Below are positions 51,418 through 58,816 of a stretch of DNA of 64,000 nt, piece after piece (positions within the stretch are counted from its first letter, which is position 1; the number at the start of each line of letters is the position of its first letter). The stretch lies in the NCBI RefSeq assembly GCF_031801495.1, contig NZ_JAOEGC010000002.1:1860001-1924000 (forward strand), written 5' to 3'. The stretch is from Agrobacterium tumefaciens_K. GTDB taxonomy: Bacteria > Pseudomonadota > Alphaproteobacteria > Rhizobiales > Rhizobiaceae. The notes below the pieces were generated by a model that was given only the letters and a program-made list of their open reading frames with translations, ran no database searches and had not been told where the DNA came from. Made by a program: the position numbers and the translations under genes.

Positions 51418-52599
51418 TCAGACAAAAACCGGTGACATCTGCACAGCAAAATCATCTTCCGTCAGCTGGCCTTCGAGAAGCAGCACTGATCCGAGACGAC
51501 CGAGTTCGTCCGACGACTTCGCCGAAACGAAGTTGCCACCGGTCAACACAGCGATGTTAGAAGACTGGGTGTAGCCGATATAGGGATAACCGGTCCGAGT
51601 GATCGACGCCACGCAGGAACCGGAGGTGACCGGGCATCCCGCCAGCGCCGGCATCAGCGAAATTGCCTTGCGCTTCAGGAACTCTACTTCGGAAGGCGTG
51701 CCGTCCGAATGGAACCAGCCGATCGCCTCATCGAGGGTTTCCAGCCGCCCTTTCTCGCTTTCGCCGCCGATCTTCAGATAGACCTTGCCATCGGGATATC
51801 GCACCGGCGGCAGGATGTAGACGATATCGTCCTCGCTCTCGGCGAGAACGATGGTCGACGGCATGTCGCGGAAATGCGCCAGCTTTTCCTCATCGAGTTC
51901 GAAAAACGCAATCGTTCGTCCCGTCGCCGCCATATCGACCGGTGCGGGCAAGAGTTCCGCCATGTTCGTGAAACCGCCAGCCGCGACGATGACCTTTTCC
52001 GCCGTATGGACGGCTCCTTCACGGGTCGAAACCTCAACGCCAGCAGACGTATCACGGACTTTGCTCGCCGTTTCATGGATCAGCCGAGCGCCCTGCTGCC
52101 CGGCAACGGCACATTGAGCCTTCACCAGCGCGCGGGGATTGATGTGCCCCGCCCCCTTTGCCTCGAAGTAACCATCGTGATCCGAAGGCAATGAAAACAT
52201 CGGAAAGCGGCCACCCATCGCACCACGGTCGACCGTCTCGATATCTAGACCGGAAGAGAACGACAAAGCGCCCGACACATAGGTGCCGGCAAGTCCCTTG
52301 CCATTTCCGGTAAAGAGGCAGCCCGCCTCGGTGAAAAAGCGGATTCCGCTCTGCGCCCCAAGCCCCGAATAACGCGCAATGGAGCGCCGGGCGAGTTCCG
52401 CCCAGACAGGATCGCCGTCGAAACTTCGCGTGATCCGCGCCTCGTCATAGTGGCTGGAAAACACGCCCCGATGCCTCTTACGGTCTGCTGGCTCGGCTGG
52501 GCCGATCAGCGCCACGCCGCCCGTTTGCGCGGAAAGATGGCGGGCTGCCGCCGCACCCATCATTCCCGCACCGATGACGATGTATTTGAAGTCTGGCAT
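51418..52599 (-). CDS. FAD-dependent oxidoreductase, monomeric sarcosine oxidase type (upstream paralogue)
   Basis: A 393-residue paralogue of the neighbouring gene, roughly half identical by eye over its whole length. FAD fold YIVIGAGMMGAAAARHLS, SSHYDEARITRS, Cys329 in SGSCVASITRTGYP and Lys361 (SAKSSDELGRL) repeat the same likely catalytic positions. The ATG at 52599 aligns with the paralogue's start and has AGGG nine bases upstream; an ATG at 52608 adds three residues. First gene of the pair, with inverted repeats in its leader (52614-52652). Substrate unknown. Confidence 0.85.
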   Translation of the reverse strand: MPDFKYIVIGAGMMGAAAARHLSAQTGGVALIGPAEPADRKRHRGVFSSHYDEARITRSFDGDPVWAELARRSIARYSGLGAQSGIRFFTEAGCLFTGNGKGLAGTYVSGALSFSSGLDIETVDRGAMGGRFPMFSLPSDHDGYFEAKGAGHINPRALVKAQCAVAGQQGARLIHETASKVRDTSAGVEVSTREGAVHTAEKVIVAAGGFTNMAELLPAPVDMAATGRTIAFFELDEEKLAHFRDMPSTIVLAESEDDIVYILPPVRYPDGKVYLKIGGESEKGRLETLDEAIGWFHSDGTPSEVEFLKRKAISLMPALAGCPVTSGSCVASITRTGYPYIGYTQSSNIAVLTGGNFVSAKSSDELGRLGSVLLLEGQLTEDDFAVQMSPVFV

Positions 52600-52613
52600 T
52601 TCCGGCATCCCTG

Positions 52614-52652
52614 TTTGCTATCGCTGAATAGCAAAGCATTTACGTCCGTAAA
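52614..52652. promoter_or_regulatory. Two inverted repeats upstream of the oxidoreductase pair
   Basis: TTTGCTAT-CGCTGA-ATAGCAAA (perfect 8-bp arms, 52614-52635) and TTTACG-TC-CGTAAA (perfect 6-bp arms, 52639-52652) lie side by side just before the ATG. They are candidate operators or leader hairpins. Confidence 0.4.
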
Positions 52653-52656
52653 AGCC

Positions 52657-52671
52657 CCACCTAATTGGTGG
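52657..52671 (-). terminator. Weak terminator after the lytic transglycosylase gene
   Basis: CCACC, a 5-base loop and GGTGG, followed on the minus strand by GGCTTTTA, three bases after the stop at 52675. Short stem, so only a candidate. Confidence 0.4.
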
Positions 52672-52674
52672 AAA

Positions 52675-53214
52675 TCAACCTTGCAGCAATGCCTGCACCT
52701 TGCCGCAGTAACGCTTGGAAACCGGGTTCATGCGCTTGGCACCATGGCCTGCATTATAGCGCAGAATCGTGCCGCAGACTTCGCCGCCACCGAGCTGGTG
52801 GGCCGTTGCCAGGTACTGCATGCCCCAGCGGATATTGGTTTCGGGATCGAAGAGCGCCTTGGTCGTGCCGCGATACCCCATCATCCGCGCCGTCGCGGGC
52901 TTGATCTGCATCAGTCCGACTTCACCGGCACCGCCGCGCGCCTTCGGATTGAACCTGCTTTCGACGGACACAACCGCGTGCGCCAGATTGACGGGCACGC
53001 CGTAACGCTTTGCATATTTGACGATCAGGTTGGAGTAGTCGTTCTTGAGCGACGCGGGCAGTATCTTTTCAGGAATGGGATAGCCAGTGCTTCGGAAATA
53101 GGTTTCCAACGATACAGTCTTTTTCTTGACGTCTTCGTCTTTGGCAAAAACGGTCCCCGCCTGCGCAACGAGCATGACAACGCACGTGGCGACAGCAACT
53201 ACAACTCTGTTCAT
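52675..53214 (-). CDS. Lytic transglycosylase, SLT domain
   Basis: Secreted 179-residue muramidase that cleaves glycan strands. Signal peptide MNRVVVAVATCVVMLVAQAG ends near VFA. The SLT domain has catalytic Glu in HAVVSVESRFNP, then GEVGLMQIKPATARMMGY and TNIRWGMQYLATAHQLGGG, with the ILRYNAGHG closing motif. ATG 53214 is chosen because it begins the signal peptide; 50 upstream codons lack coding character. Substrate-recognition domains are absent. Confidence 0.9.
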   Translation of the reverse strand: MNRVVVAVATCVVMLVAQAGTVFAKDEDVKKKTVSLETYFRSTGYPIPEKILPASLKNDYSNLIVKYAKRYGVPVNLAHAVVSVESRFNPKARGGAGEVGLMQIKPATARMMGYRGTTKALFDPETNIRWGMQYLATAHQLGGGEVCGTILRYNAGHGAKRMNPVSKRYCGKVQALLQG

Positions 53215-53563
53215 ATGCAGAAAAAATCTCCAGAACGGATGACTGGCACAATGCTGGCGCATCCAACTGAAAATCGAAATCGATTCTCGACAGGAACGAT
53301 GCGCGGTTTCAAGTGTTGGAGCGTCTTTTGCAGGTTCACAAGAACGTGCGGCACCCCAAGGCACAAATGTCCAGCGTTCGGAAAGTCTATCCTGACCTTC
53401 CGTGGTTCAGTCTCCTTGATTGATATTAACGGCCGGTTCCCCTGAAGAACAACGCCGCGTCCGGTGCCGTTCTTAAACTTCCTCAATGCGGATTAACTGT
53501 GGCACTGGAAAAATGCGACTTCACGCAGGCTGAAATTCTTCAGAAAATTTCCGCAAAAGAACT
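53215..53563. other. Intergenic region, 349 bases, no gene seen
   Basis: Between two wall-hydrolase genes on the same strand. It has no supportable coding frame. A weak inverted repeat AAGAAC / GTTCTT near 53440-53475 is the only structure noted; the promoter of the transglycosylase gene should lie here. Confidence 0.5.
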
Positions 53564-54331
53564 TCAAGCGCCGGAAAATCTCGGCAGGCTCGAAATCAAC
53601 CTGTGAAGCGTGTCGATCGTCGAAAAATCAGCGATGCCATCCACCAGCGAAGGGCGGAAGTGCCGTTGGAAGGCAGCGACGGCGCCTTCTGTCTGTTCAC
53701 AGTAAGCGCCTGTTATTTCAACGCCGTATCCGTAGATGGACAGCATCGACTGCAACGCTTCGACCGGCTGCCCCTGATCGCCGCGCTGAAAAAACCGTCC
53801 CCCGGCAATCGCCGCCGGTGGGACCCAATGCCCGACACCCTTCTGCGACAGGATGTCCCACGGGAACTTTTCACCCGGATCGACCTTACGAATCGGCGCG
53901 ACATCCGAGTGCGCAAGCACTCTTTCGGGGGCAATGGACCACCGATCGCCACAATCCCGACACAATTCGATAACTGCCGCGATCTGTTTTTCCGGAAATT
54001 CCGGCAAACCGCCCGGATGACCCAGGTTGGCGATCTCAATACCGATGGAGCGGGAATTGATGTCGGTTTCACCGCCCCATGAGCTTTTGCCGGCATGCCA
54101 GGCACGGCGGTTTTCCGCAACGAGCTGGACAACACGCCCGTCCTCGAACACGAAGTAGTGGCTGGAAACCTGGCTTTCGGGATTGCAGAGCCACGACAGG
54201 GCGCCGTCCGCCGTCGTCATGCCGGTATAGTGAAGAAGAATGATATCCGGTCCGCCGACGCCCAGCCGTTCTCCATGGTTAGGCGAAGGCGCAACGCTTG
54301 CGCCTTTGAAATCCGGAATAAAATCGATCAT
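53564..54331 (-). CDS. N-acetylmuramoyl-L-alanine amidase (AmiD type) with peptidoglycan-binding domain
   Basis: Zinc amidase splitting the stem peptide from MurNAc or anhydroMurNAc. The 255-residue protein has an Amidase_2 domain with His34 (IILLHYTGMTT), the mid-domain AWHAGKSSWGG and NSRSIGIEIAN, and His plus Asp in VLAHSDVAPIRKVDPG. A C-terminal PG_binding_1 domain follows from QRGDQGQPVEALQSMLSIYGYGV. No signal peptide is visible, which suggests a cytoplasmic AmpD-like recycling role despite the AmiD layout. Its ATG overlaps the stop of the TerB-DnaJ gene. Confidence 0.9.
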   Translation of the reverse strand: MIDFIPDFKGASVAPSPNHGERLGVGGPDIILLHYTGMTTADGALSWLCNPESQVSSHYFVFEDGRVVQLVAENRRAWHAGKSSWGGETDINSRSIGIEIANLGHPGGLPEFPEKQIAAVIELCRDCGDRWSIAPERVLAHSDVAPIRKVDPGEKFPWDILSQKGVGHWVPPAAIAGGRFFQRGDQGQPVEALQSMLSIYGYGVEITGAYCEQTEGAVAAFQRHFRPSLVDGIADFSTIDTLHRLISSLPRFSGA

Positions 54332-55068
54332 GCGACGCGGCGTTCTTTCTCGATGGCCGCATATGCGGCGTTGAGAGCCGCCATACGCTCATTTGCAGCC
54401 GCATGCAATTCCATGGGAACGCCACGCGCAATGAGCTTGTCCGGGTGATGCTCGGCAACGAGCGAACGATAGCGCCTGCGGATGTCGGAAAAATCATCCG
54501 AAGGCGAAACACCGAGCACGCGATAGGGATCGCGCCCGTCCATATGGACGTGCCGTGCCATGATCGTTTCGAAATGATCTTCGGTGATATGAAAGATTTC
54601 CGCGATGCGACCGAGGAAGGCCAGTTCCCGCTCGTGGATCAGACCATCCGCCTTGGCGATATGGAACAGCCCGTCGATCACGCTTTCCAGCATCTCGCAA
54701 TTGTCGTGACCGGAGCCGCAAAGACCGGCAAGCCGTTCGGCATATGCCTCGTAACCGGCGACGTCCTGACGCGCAAGATTATAGAGGCGGGCAACGTTCT
54801 TGGCTTCCTCATCGGGAAAATCGAAGATTTGCCGGAAGGCGCGAACCTCTGCGTCGTTGACCACCCCGTCGGCTTTCGCCATCTTGGCGGAGAGAGCAAT
54901 GATGGCAACGGAAAAAGACACCCTGCGACGGGTTTCCGGGTCGCCCTCGAAGACGGTGCGAACCGCTTCGATGACGCGTGTCAGCACATTCCCGGCCGCG
55001 TCGCCGATTGCGCCGAGCAGACGTTCCCAGAGGGATGAAATTTGCAGACAGGCGAAATCGATAATCAT
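54328..55068 (-). CDS. TerB-DnaJ domain protein (DjlA-like)
   Basis: A 246-residue protein with an N-terminal TerB-like helical domain (SFSVAIIALSAKMAKADGVVNDAEV and LFHIAKADGLIHERELAFLGRI, two acidic repeats that may bind metal). A C-terminal J domain (DPYRVLGVSPSDDFSDIRRRYRSLVAEHHPDKL) carries the HPD motif that stimulates DnaK. E. coli DjlA has a membrane anchor; here none is obvious. The start is uncertain (ATGs at 55068, 55080 and 55110). The stop overlaps the amidase ATG, an unusual coupling of a co-chaperone to a wall amidase. Confidence 0.88.
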   Translation of the reverse strand: MIIDFACLQISSLWERLLGAIGDAAGNVLTRVIEAVRTVFEGDPETRRRVSFSVAIIALSAKMAKADGVVNDAEVRAFRQIFDFPDEEAKNVARLYNLARQDVAGYEAYAERLAGLCGSGHDNCEMLESVIDGLFHIAKADGLIHERELAFLGRIAEIFHITEDHFETIMARHVHMDGRDPYRVLGVSPSDDFSDIRRRYRSLVAEHHPDKLIARGVPMELHAAANERMAALNAAYAAIEKERRVA

Positions 55069-55387
55069 GCCTTTAAGCATACGGCTTCGCACCCTGATTG
55101 CAATATACATAAAGGTCGTAGGCCATTAACTTTTATTCATCTTTGCAACAGCTTCGCTTCACCTTCCCGGCGGCCCGATGAAGCGGGGACTAAGAGTTTT
55201 CCACAGGCAGGACCATCGCATGCCCCGCTTCGGCAATTGAAACGATTATATTCCGGATCATTCTCCAACCCGCTGAAAAACCGCAAGAAATCGCCATTTT
55301 TCTTGATAAATTCACTTTACACCTACACGCACCTGTCGCATCCATTTGCCAGACATATTCACGCAAGCGTGCAAACGAAGGAGAGTC

Positions 55388-56602
55388 ATGATGGCCAAAC
55401 AGAAAGTCGCAATGTTGACCGCGGGCGGTCTCGCTCCCTGCCTTTCGTCCGCCGTGGGTGGACTGATCGAGCGCTATAGCGACATCGCACCTGAACTCGA
55501 CATCGTGGCCTATCGCTCCGGCTATCAGGGCGTTCTTCTCGGCGACAGCATCCAGATCACCAGGGACATGCGCGAGAAGGCGCACCTGCTGCATCGTTAT
55601 GGCGGCTCGCCGATCGGCAACAGCCGCGTGAAGCTAACAAACGCCGCAGACTGCGCCAAGCGCGGCCTCGTCAAGGAAGGCGACAATCCGTTGCGCGTCG
55701 CCGCCGAACGCCTGGCCGCAGACGGCGTCACCATCCTGCACACCATCGGCGGTGACGACACCAACACGACCGCCGCCGATCTCGCCGCCTATCTCGGCGC
55801 CAATGGCTATAACCTCACCGTTGTCGGCCTGCCCAAGACGGTCGACAACGATGTCGTGCCGATCAAGCAGTCGCTCGGCGCATGGACTGCGGCCGAGGTC
55901 GGTGCGTCCTTCTTCGATAACGTGAGCAATGAACAGAGTGCCGCACCGAAAACCTTCGTCATCCACGAGGTCATGGGCCGTCACTGCGGCTGGCTGACGG
56001 CGGCAACGGCACGCGCCTACATCCAGAAGACCAGCGGCAACGAATATGTTGAAGGTCTGATGATGAACTCCCAGATGAAGAACATCGACGGCATCTACCT
56101 GCCGGAAATGGCCTTTGACATCGAAGCCGAGGCGGAGCGCCTGAAAAAGGTCATGGAAAAGAACGGCTATGTGACGCTGTTCGTTTCCGAAGGCGCAGGC
56201 CTCGATGCCATCGTCGCCGAGCGTGAAGCGGCAGGCGAAGCGATCAAGCGCGACGCCTTCGGCCACGTCAAGATCGACACCATCAATGTCGGCGGCTGGT
56301 TCCAGAAGCAGTTTGCCGGCCTCATTGGCGCGGAACGCTCCATGGTACAGAAATCCGGCTACTACGCACGTTCCGCCGCCGCCAACGGCGACGATCTGCG
56401 CCTTATCCAGGGCATGGTGGATCTCGCCGTCGAAAGCGCCCTCAACAAGGTGTCCGGCGTGACCGGCCACGACGAAGACCAGAACGGCAAATTGCGCACC
56501 ATCGAATTTCCACGCATCAAGGGCGGCAAGCATTTCGACCTCTCCGCAAAATGGTTCGGAGAAGTCATGGATCATGTCGGCCAGCCGTTCACAGCTGCCT
56601 GA
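55388..56602 (+). CDS. pfp: PPi-dependent 6-phosphofructokinase
   Basis: Reversible phosphorylation of fructose 6-phosphate using pyrophosphate. The 404-residue protein has GGDDTNTTA at 121-129, where the second Asp replaces the Gly of ATP-using enzymes and marks PPi specificity. GLPKTVDND is at 148-155-ish and VMGRHCGWLTAATA binds fructose 6-phosphate. AAGGAG precedes the twin ATG ATG; either may start. Stand-alone gene with a 277-base upstream region. This matters because most Agrobacterium relatives lack ATP-PFK and rely on the Entner-Doudoroff route. Confidence 0.94.
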   Translation: MMAKQKVAMLTAGGLAPCLSSAVGGLIERYSDIAPELDIVAYRSGYQGVLLGDSIQITRDMREKAHLLHRYGGSPIGNSRVKLTNAADCAKRGLVKEGDNPLRVAAERLAADGVTILHTIGGDDTNTTAADLAAYLGANGYNLTVVGLPKTVDNDVVPIKQSLGAWTAAEVGASFFDNVSNEQSAAPKTFVIHEVMGRHCGWLTAATARAYIQKTSGNEYVEGLMMNSQMKNIDGIYLPEMAFDIEAEAERLKKVMEKNGYVTLFVSEGAGLDAIVAEREAAGEAIKRDAFGHVKIDTINVGGWFQKQFAGLIGAERSMVQKSGYYARSAAANGDDLRLIQGMVDLAVESALNKVSGVTGHDEDQNGKLRTIEFPRIKGGKHFDLSAKWFGEVMDHVGQPFTAA

Positions 56603-56616
56603 TTTTACGCTACGCT

Positions 56617-56808
56617 CATGCATGTCTCGCAAAAGTGTTCAGCATTTTTGCGATAACGGCATGCATGACGGCAAAAGAAATGCGATGACTGGGAAAGCGA
56701 ACGCGTCAGCGTGCAGGTTGCAACCCCTTCGTCGCGCCTTGGAAGAAGCGTAGTTTCAGTAGAATTAGAGCGCCAGCATTGCCCCGGTTCGGACGCATGG
56801 CGCTCTAA
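56617..56808. repeat. Two-module palindromic element, RIME-like
   Basis: Module one (56617-56667) has CATGCATG at both ends and inner arms CGCAAAA / TTTTGCG. Module two (56765-56808) has perfect 11-bp arms TTAGAGCGCCA and TGGCGCTCTAA. Both wordings resemble intergenic palindromes scattered through rhizobial genomes, such as the RIME elements. Module two ends exactly before the ribosome site AAGGAGG of the LysE gene. Assignment to a named family is from memory. Confidence 0.55.
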
Positions 56809-56820
56809 GGAGGAAAGAGA

Positions 56821-57456
56821 ATGTCTGGAGAGGCCTGGCTGATTTTCTGTACAGCGTGTGCCGTCATGTTCGCACTTCCCTCTCCCCTTGCATTCTCCGT
56901 GGCATCCTACTCAGCCATTCGTGGCAAACGCACGATGTTCGCCGCCATCACCGGCGGCGCAACCGGCATCACCACGGCCATGACGCTGGCAGCCGTTCCG
57001 ACGGTCGCATTCGCCTACCTGCCCCAGTCCTTTCTCGACATCATCCGCTGGGCCGGAATCGGCTGGCTGATGCTTTTTGTCCTGTGGATCATTGCGACGC
57101 CTGTGGCGAGAGCGGCAAATGCGGACAACGACAATCTGCAAGGCAAGACATCCGGCGGTATTTTCCGCGACTGTTTTGCCGTGGCGGCGCTACGGCCGCG
57201 CTATTTCAGTTTCTTTCTGGCACTGCTGCCGCAGTTCGTGTTCCATCCCGCCACGGCCATCGAAACTCTTGCAATCGCGCAGAGCGGCATTTTGATTGCG
57301 GCGCTGGTCATTCTGGCAGGACACGCGCTTTTCGCACAATCCATGCTTGGCCTCATCCGCCGCATGTCAGGCGGCAAAAAGGTCAGGCCGAAGTACCGGA
57401 CGTACTTCATTTCAGGCCGCGCCGTCAGCGCCGGTTACCGGCGCATCGCAGCGTGA
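56821..57456 (+). CDS. LysE/RhtB-family exporter
   Basis: A 211-residue amino-acid or metabolite exporter with six hydrophobic segments. The N-terminal helix contains a Pro-Ser-Pro turn (FALPSPLAFSVASYSAIRGKRT), matching the P-G-P motif position in LysE proteins, and the middle AALRPRYFSFFLALLPQFV is a family hallmark (usually NPK, here RPR). A strong ribosome site (AAGGAGG) precedes the ATG. Its leader is formed by the palindromic repeat, so expression may depend on that structure. Substrate unknown. Confidence 0.82.
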   Translation: MSGEAWLIFCTACAVMFALPSPLAFSVASYSAIRGKRTMFAAITGGATGITTAMTLAAVPTVAFAYLPQSFLDIIRWAGIGWLMLFVLWIIATPVARAANADNDNLQGKTSGGIFRDCFAVAALRPRYFSFFLALLPQFVFHPATAIETLAIAQSGILIAALVILAGHALFAQSMLGLIRRMSGGKKVRPKYRTYFISGRAVSAGYRRIAA

Positions 57457-57580
57457 AAACAGCTCCGAAATCTCACAGCTTGCCGCTATCCTTACAATAG
57501 GTTAATGAACATCCGACGGGACACAGCCTGCTTCGTTCGACGCGGGGGTATCGAGCGACAGGCTTAACGAAGGCGGCAGC

Positions 57581-58675
57581 ATGCAAAATTCGGGCAAATT
57601 CCGCGGAAAAACGGCGCTTTTTCTGTCTTCCACCGTGGGACTCGCACTGACACTGGCTGGATGCACAAGTGTCGAATACACAGCGAAAGAAGGCTCGGAC
57701 GGCCCCAAGATCGCAACCGTTGCGCCGGTTGCCCCGGCGGAAAACGCCGCAGGCAACGCACCCTCCGAAACGGCCTCAGCGACAACACCTGCCGGCACGA
57801 CAGCCGCACCCGCAACAGCAACGGCAACGGCCGAGCTTAACCCGGCCCAGCAGCAGGCTCCGCTTCCAAGCGTCGCAGCCGTGAAGGGCGGTCGCGTAGC
57901 ACTGCCGCCCGCAGCAGAAATCGCCGCAGCAGCGGCCATCGCAAACCAGATGCAGCCAGCTCCGGAAACCCAGCTTGCCATGGCGGCAACCGCGCCCGCA
58001 GGACAGGCGGCAACGACGACCACCGCCCTTGCTTCGCCAACAGCGACACCGGCCGTTGCAGCCGTCGGCGCAACAGGACCGGCCGCCCACCCGACAGCCA
58101 GCGACTTGCCGCAGGTCGTTGCCGTCAAGGGCAGCTTCCCGCCTGCGCCGCCGCCACCAGGCGCACCGTCGATCGGCACGGAGCTGACTGCGGAGCGCAA
58201 GGTAATCCCCTTACCGAAACCCGATAGCACCGTGCTCGCCTATGCCGCCGGTCCTACCAACGCCGCGCTCGCAGCCGTCAATGCAAACGGCACCATGACT
58301 GCGCCGCTCAACCGTTCCCCGGCAGGCCGTGAAAACCTGAGCGGCCTGATCTCGAAATATGCAACCATGTATCAGGTGCCGGAAGATCTCGTGCACCGGG
58401 TCGTGCAGCGTGAAAGCCGCTACAATCCCGCCGCTTATAATGGCGGACACTTCGGCCTGATGCAGATCAAGCACGCCACGGCGCGTTCCATGGGCTTCGA
58501 CGGCCCGGCCTCCGGCCTCTTCGATGCCGAAACCAACCTCAGATACGCCGTGAAGTACCTGCGCGGCGCTTGGCTGGTTGCCGATAACGACCGTGACAAT
58601 GCCGTTCGTCTTTATGCACGCGGTTATTATTACGACGCAAAACGCAAGGGCATGCTGCACGTTCTGCGCAAGTAA
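57581..58675 (+). CDS. Lipoprotein lytic transglycosylase with Ala/Thr/Pro-rich linker
   Basis: A 364-residue outer-membrane lipoprotein. Signal sequence to lipobox LTLAGC (Cys28). A linker of about 190 residues rich in Ala, Pro and Thr follows, able to span the periplasm. The C-terminal SLT domain has catalytic Glu in HRVVQRESRYNP, GHFGLMQIKHATARSMGF and ETNLRYAVKYLRGAW. The closing YARGYYYDAKRKG differs from the usual YNAG. Followed by a clear terminator; monocistronic. Confidence 0.9.
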   Translation: MQNSGKFRGKTALFLSSTVGLALTLAGCTSVEYTAKEGSDGPKIATVAPVAPAENAAGNAPSETASATTPAGTTAAPATATATAELNPAQQQAPLPSVAAVKGGRVALPPAAEIAAAAAIANQMQPAPETQLAMAATAPAGQAATTTTALASPTATPAVAAVGATGPAAHPTASDLPQVVAVKGSFPPAPPPPGAPSIGTELTAERKVIPLPKPDSTVLAYAAGPTNAALAAVNANGTMTAPLNRSPAGRENLSGLISKYATMYQVPEDLVHRVVQRESRYNPAAYNGGHFGLMQIKHATARSMGFDGPASGLFDAETNLRYAVKYLRGAWLVADNDRDNAVRLYARGYYYDAKRKGMLHVLRK

Positions 58676-58698
58676 CGCTGCACGTCATGGATCAAGTG

Positions 58699-58721
58699 AA
58701 GGCGCCCGTTGGCGCCTTTTT
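58699..58721 (+). terminator. Intrinsic terminator of the lipoprotein transglycosylase gene
   Basis: AAGGCGCC, loop CGTT, GGCGCCTT and a T-run, 24 bases after the stop at 58675. It also insulates the btaA promoter just downstream. Confidence 0.88.
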
Positions 58722-58753
58722 GTTTGCGGCAAGACGCCCTGGACTGCCTCGAT

Positions 58754-58771
58754 CCGTCATCAAACTGTAGT
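58754..58771 (+). promoter_or_regulatory. Candidate Pho box upstream of btaAB
   Basis: CCGTCAT-CAAA-CTGTAGT: two 7-base units with a 4-base spacer, against the PhoB consensus CTGTCAT-N4-CTGTCAT (one and two mismatches). It ends 45 bases before the btaA ATG. DGTS synthesis in related rhizobia is known to be induced by phosphate starvation through PhoB, which supports the reading. Confidence 0.6.
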
Positions 58772-58816
58772 CTCATAACTGTAGACGCCTCTCAACCAAG
58801 CGAGAGGTGGAATCAT

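Noticed and set aside
57502..58230. 242-codon Gly/Ala-rich minus-strand frame
   Set aside because: It mirrors the Ala/Thr/Pro linker of the lipoprotein transglycosylase; repeated GCC/GGC codons keep the other strand open.
58765..58784. CTGTAG direct repeat with 14-bp period before btaA
   Set aside because: The period does not fit the 11-bp Pho box; the overlapping CCGTCAT-N4-CTGTAGT reading is better.
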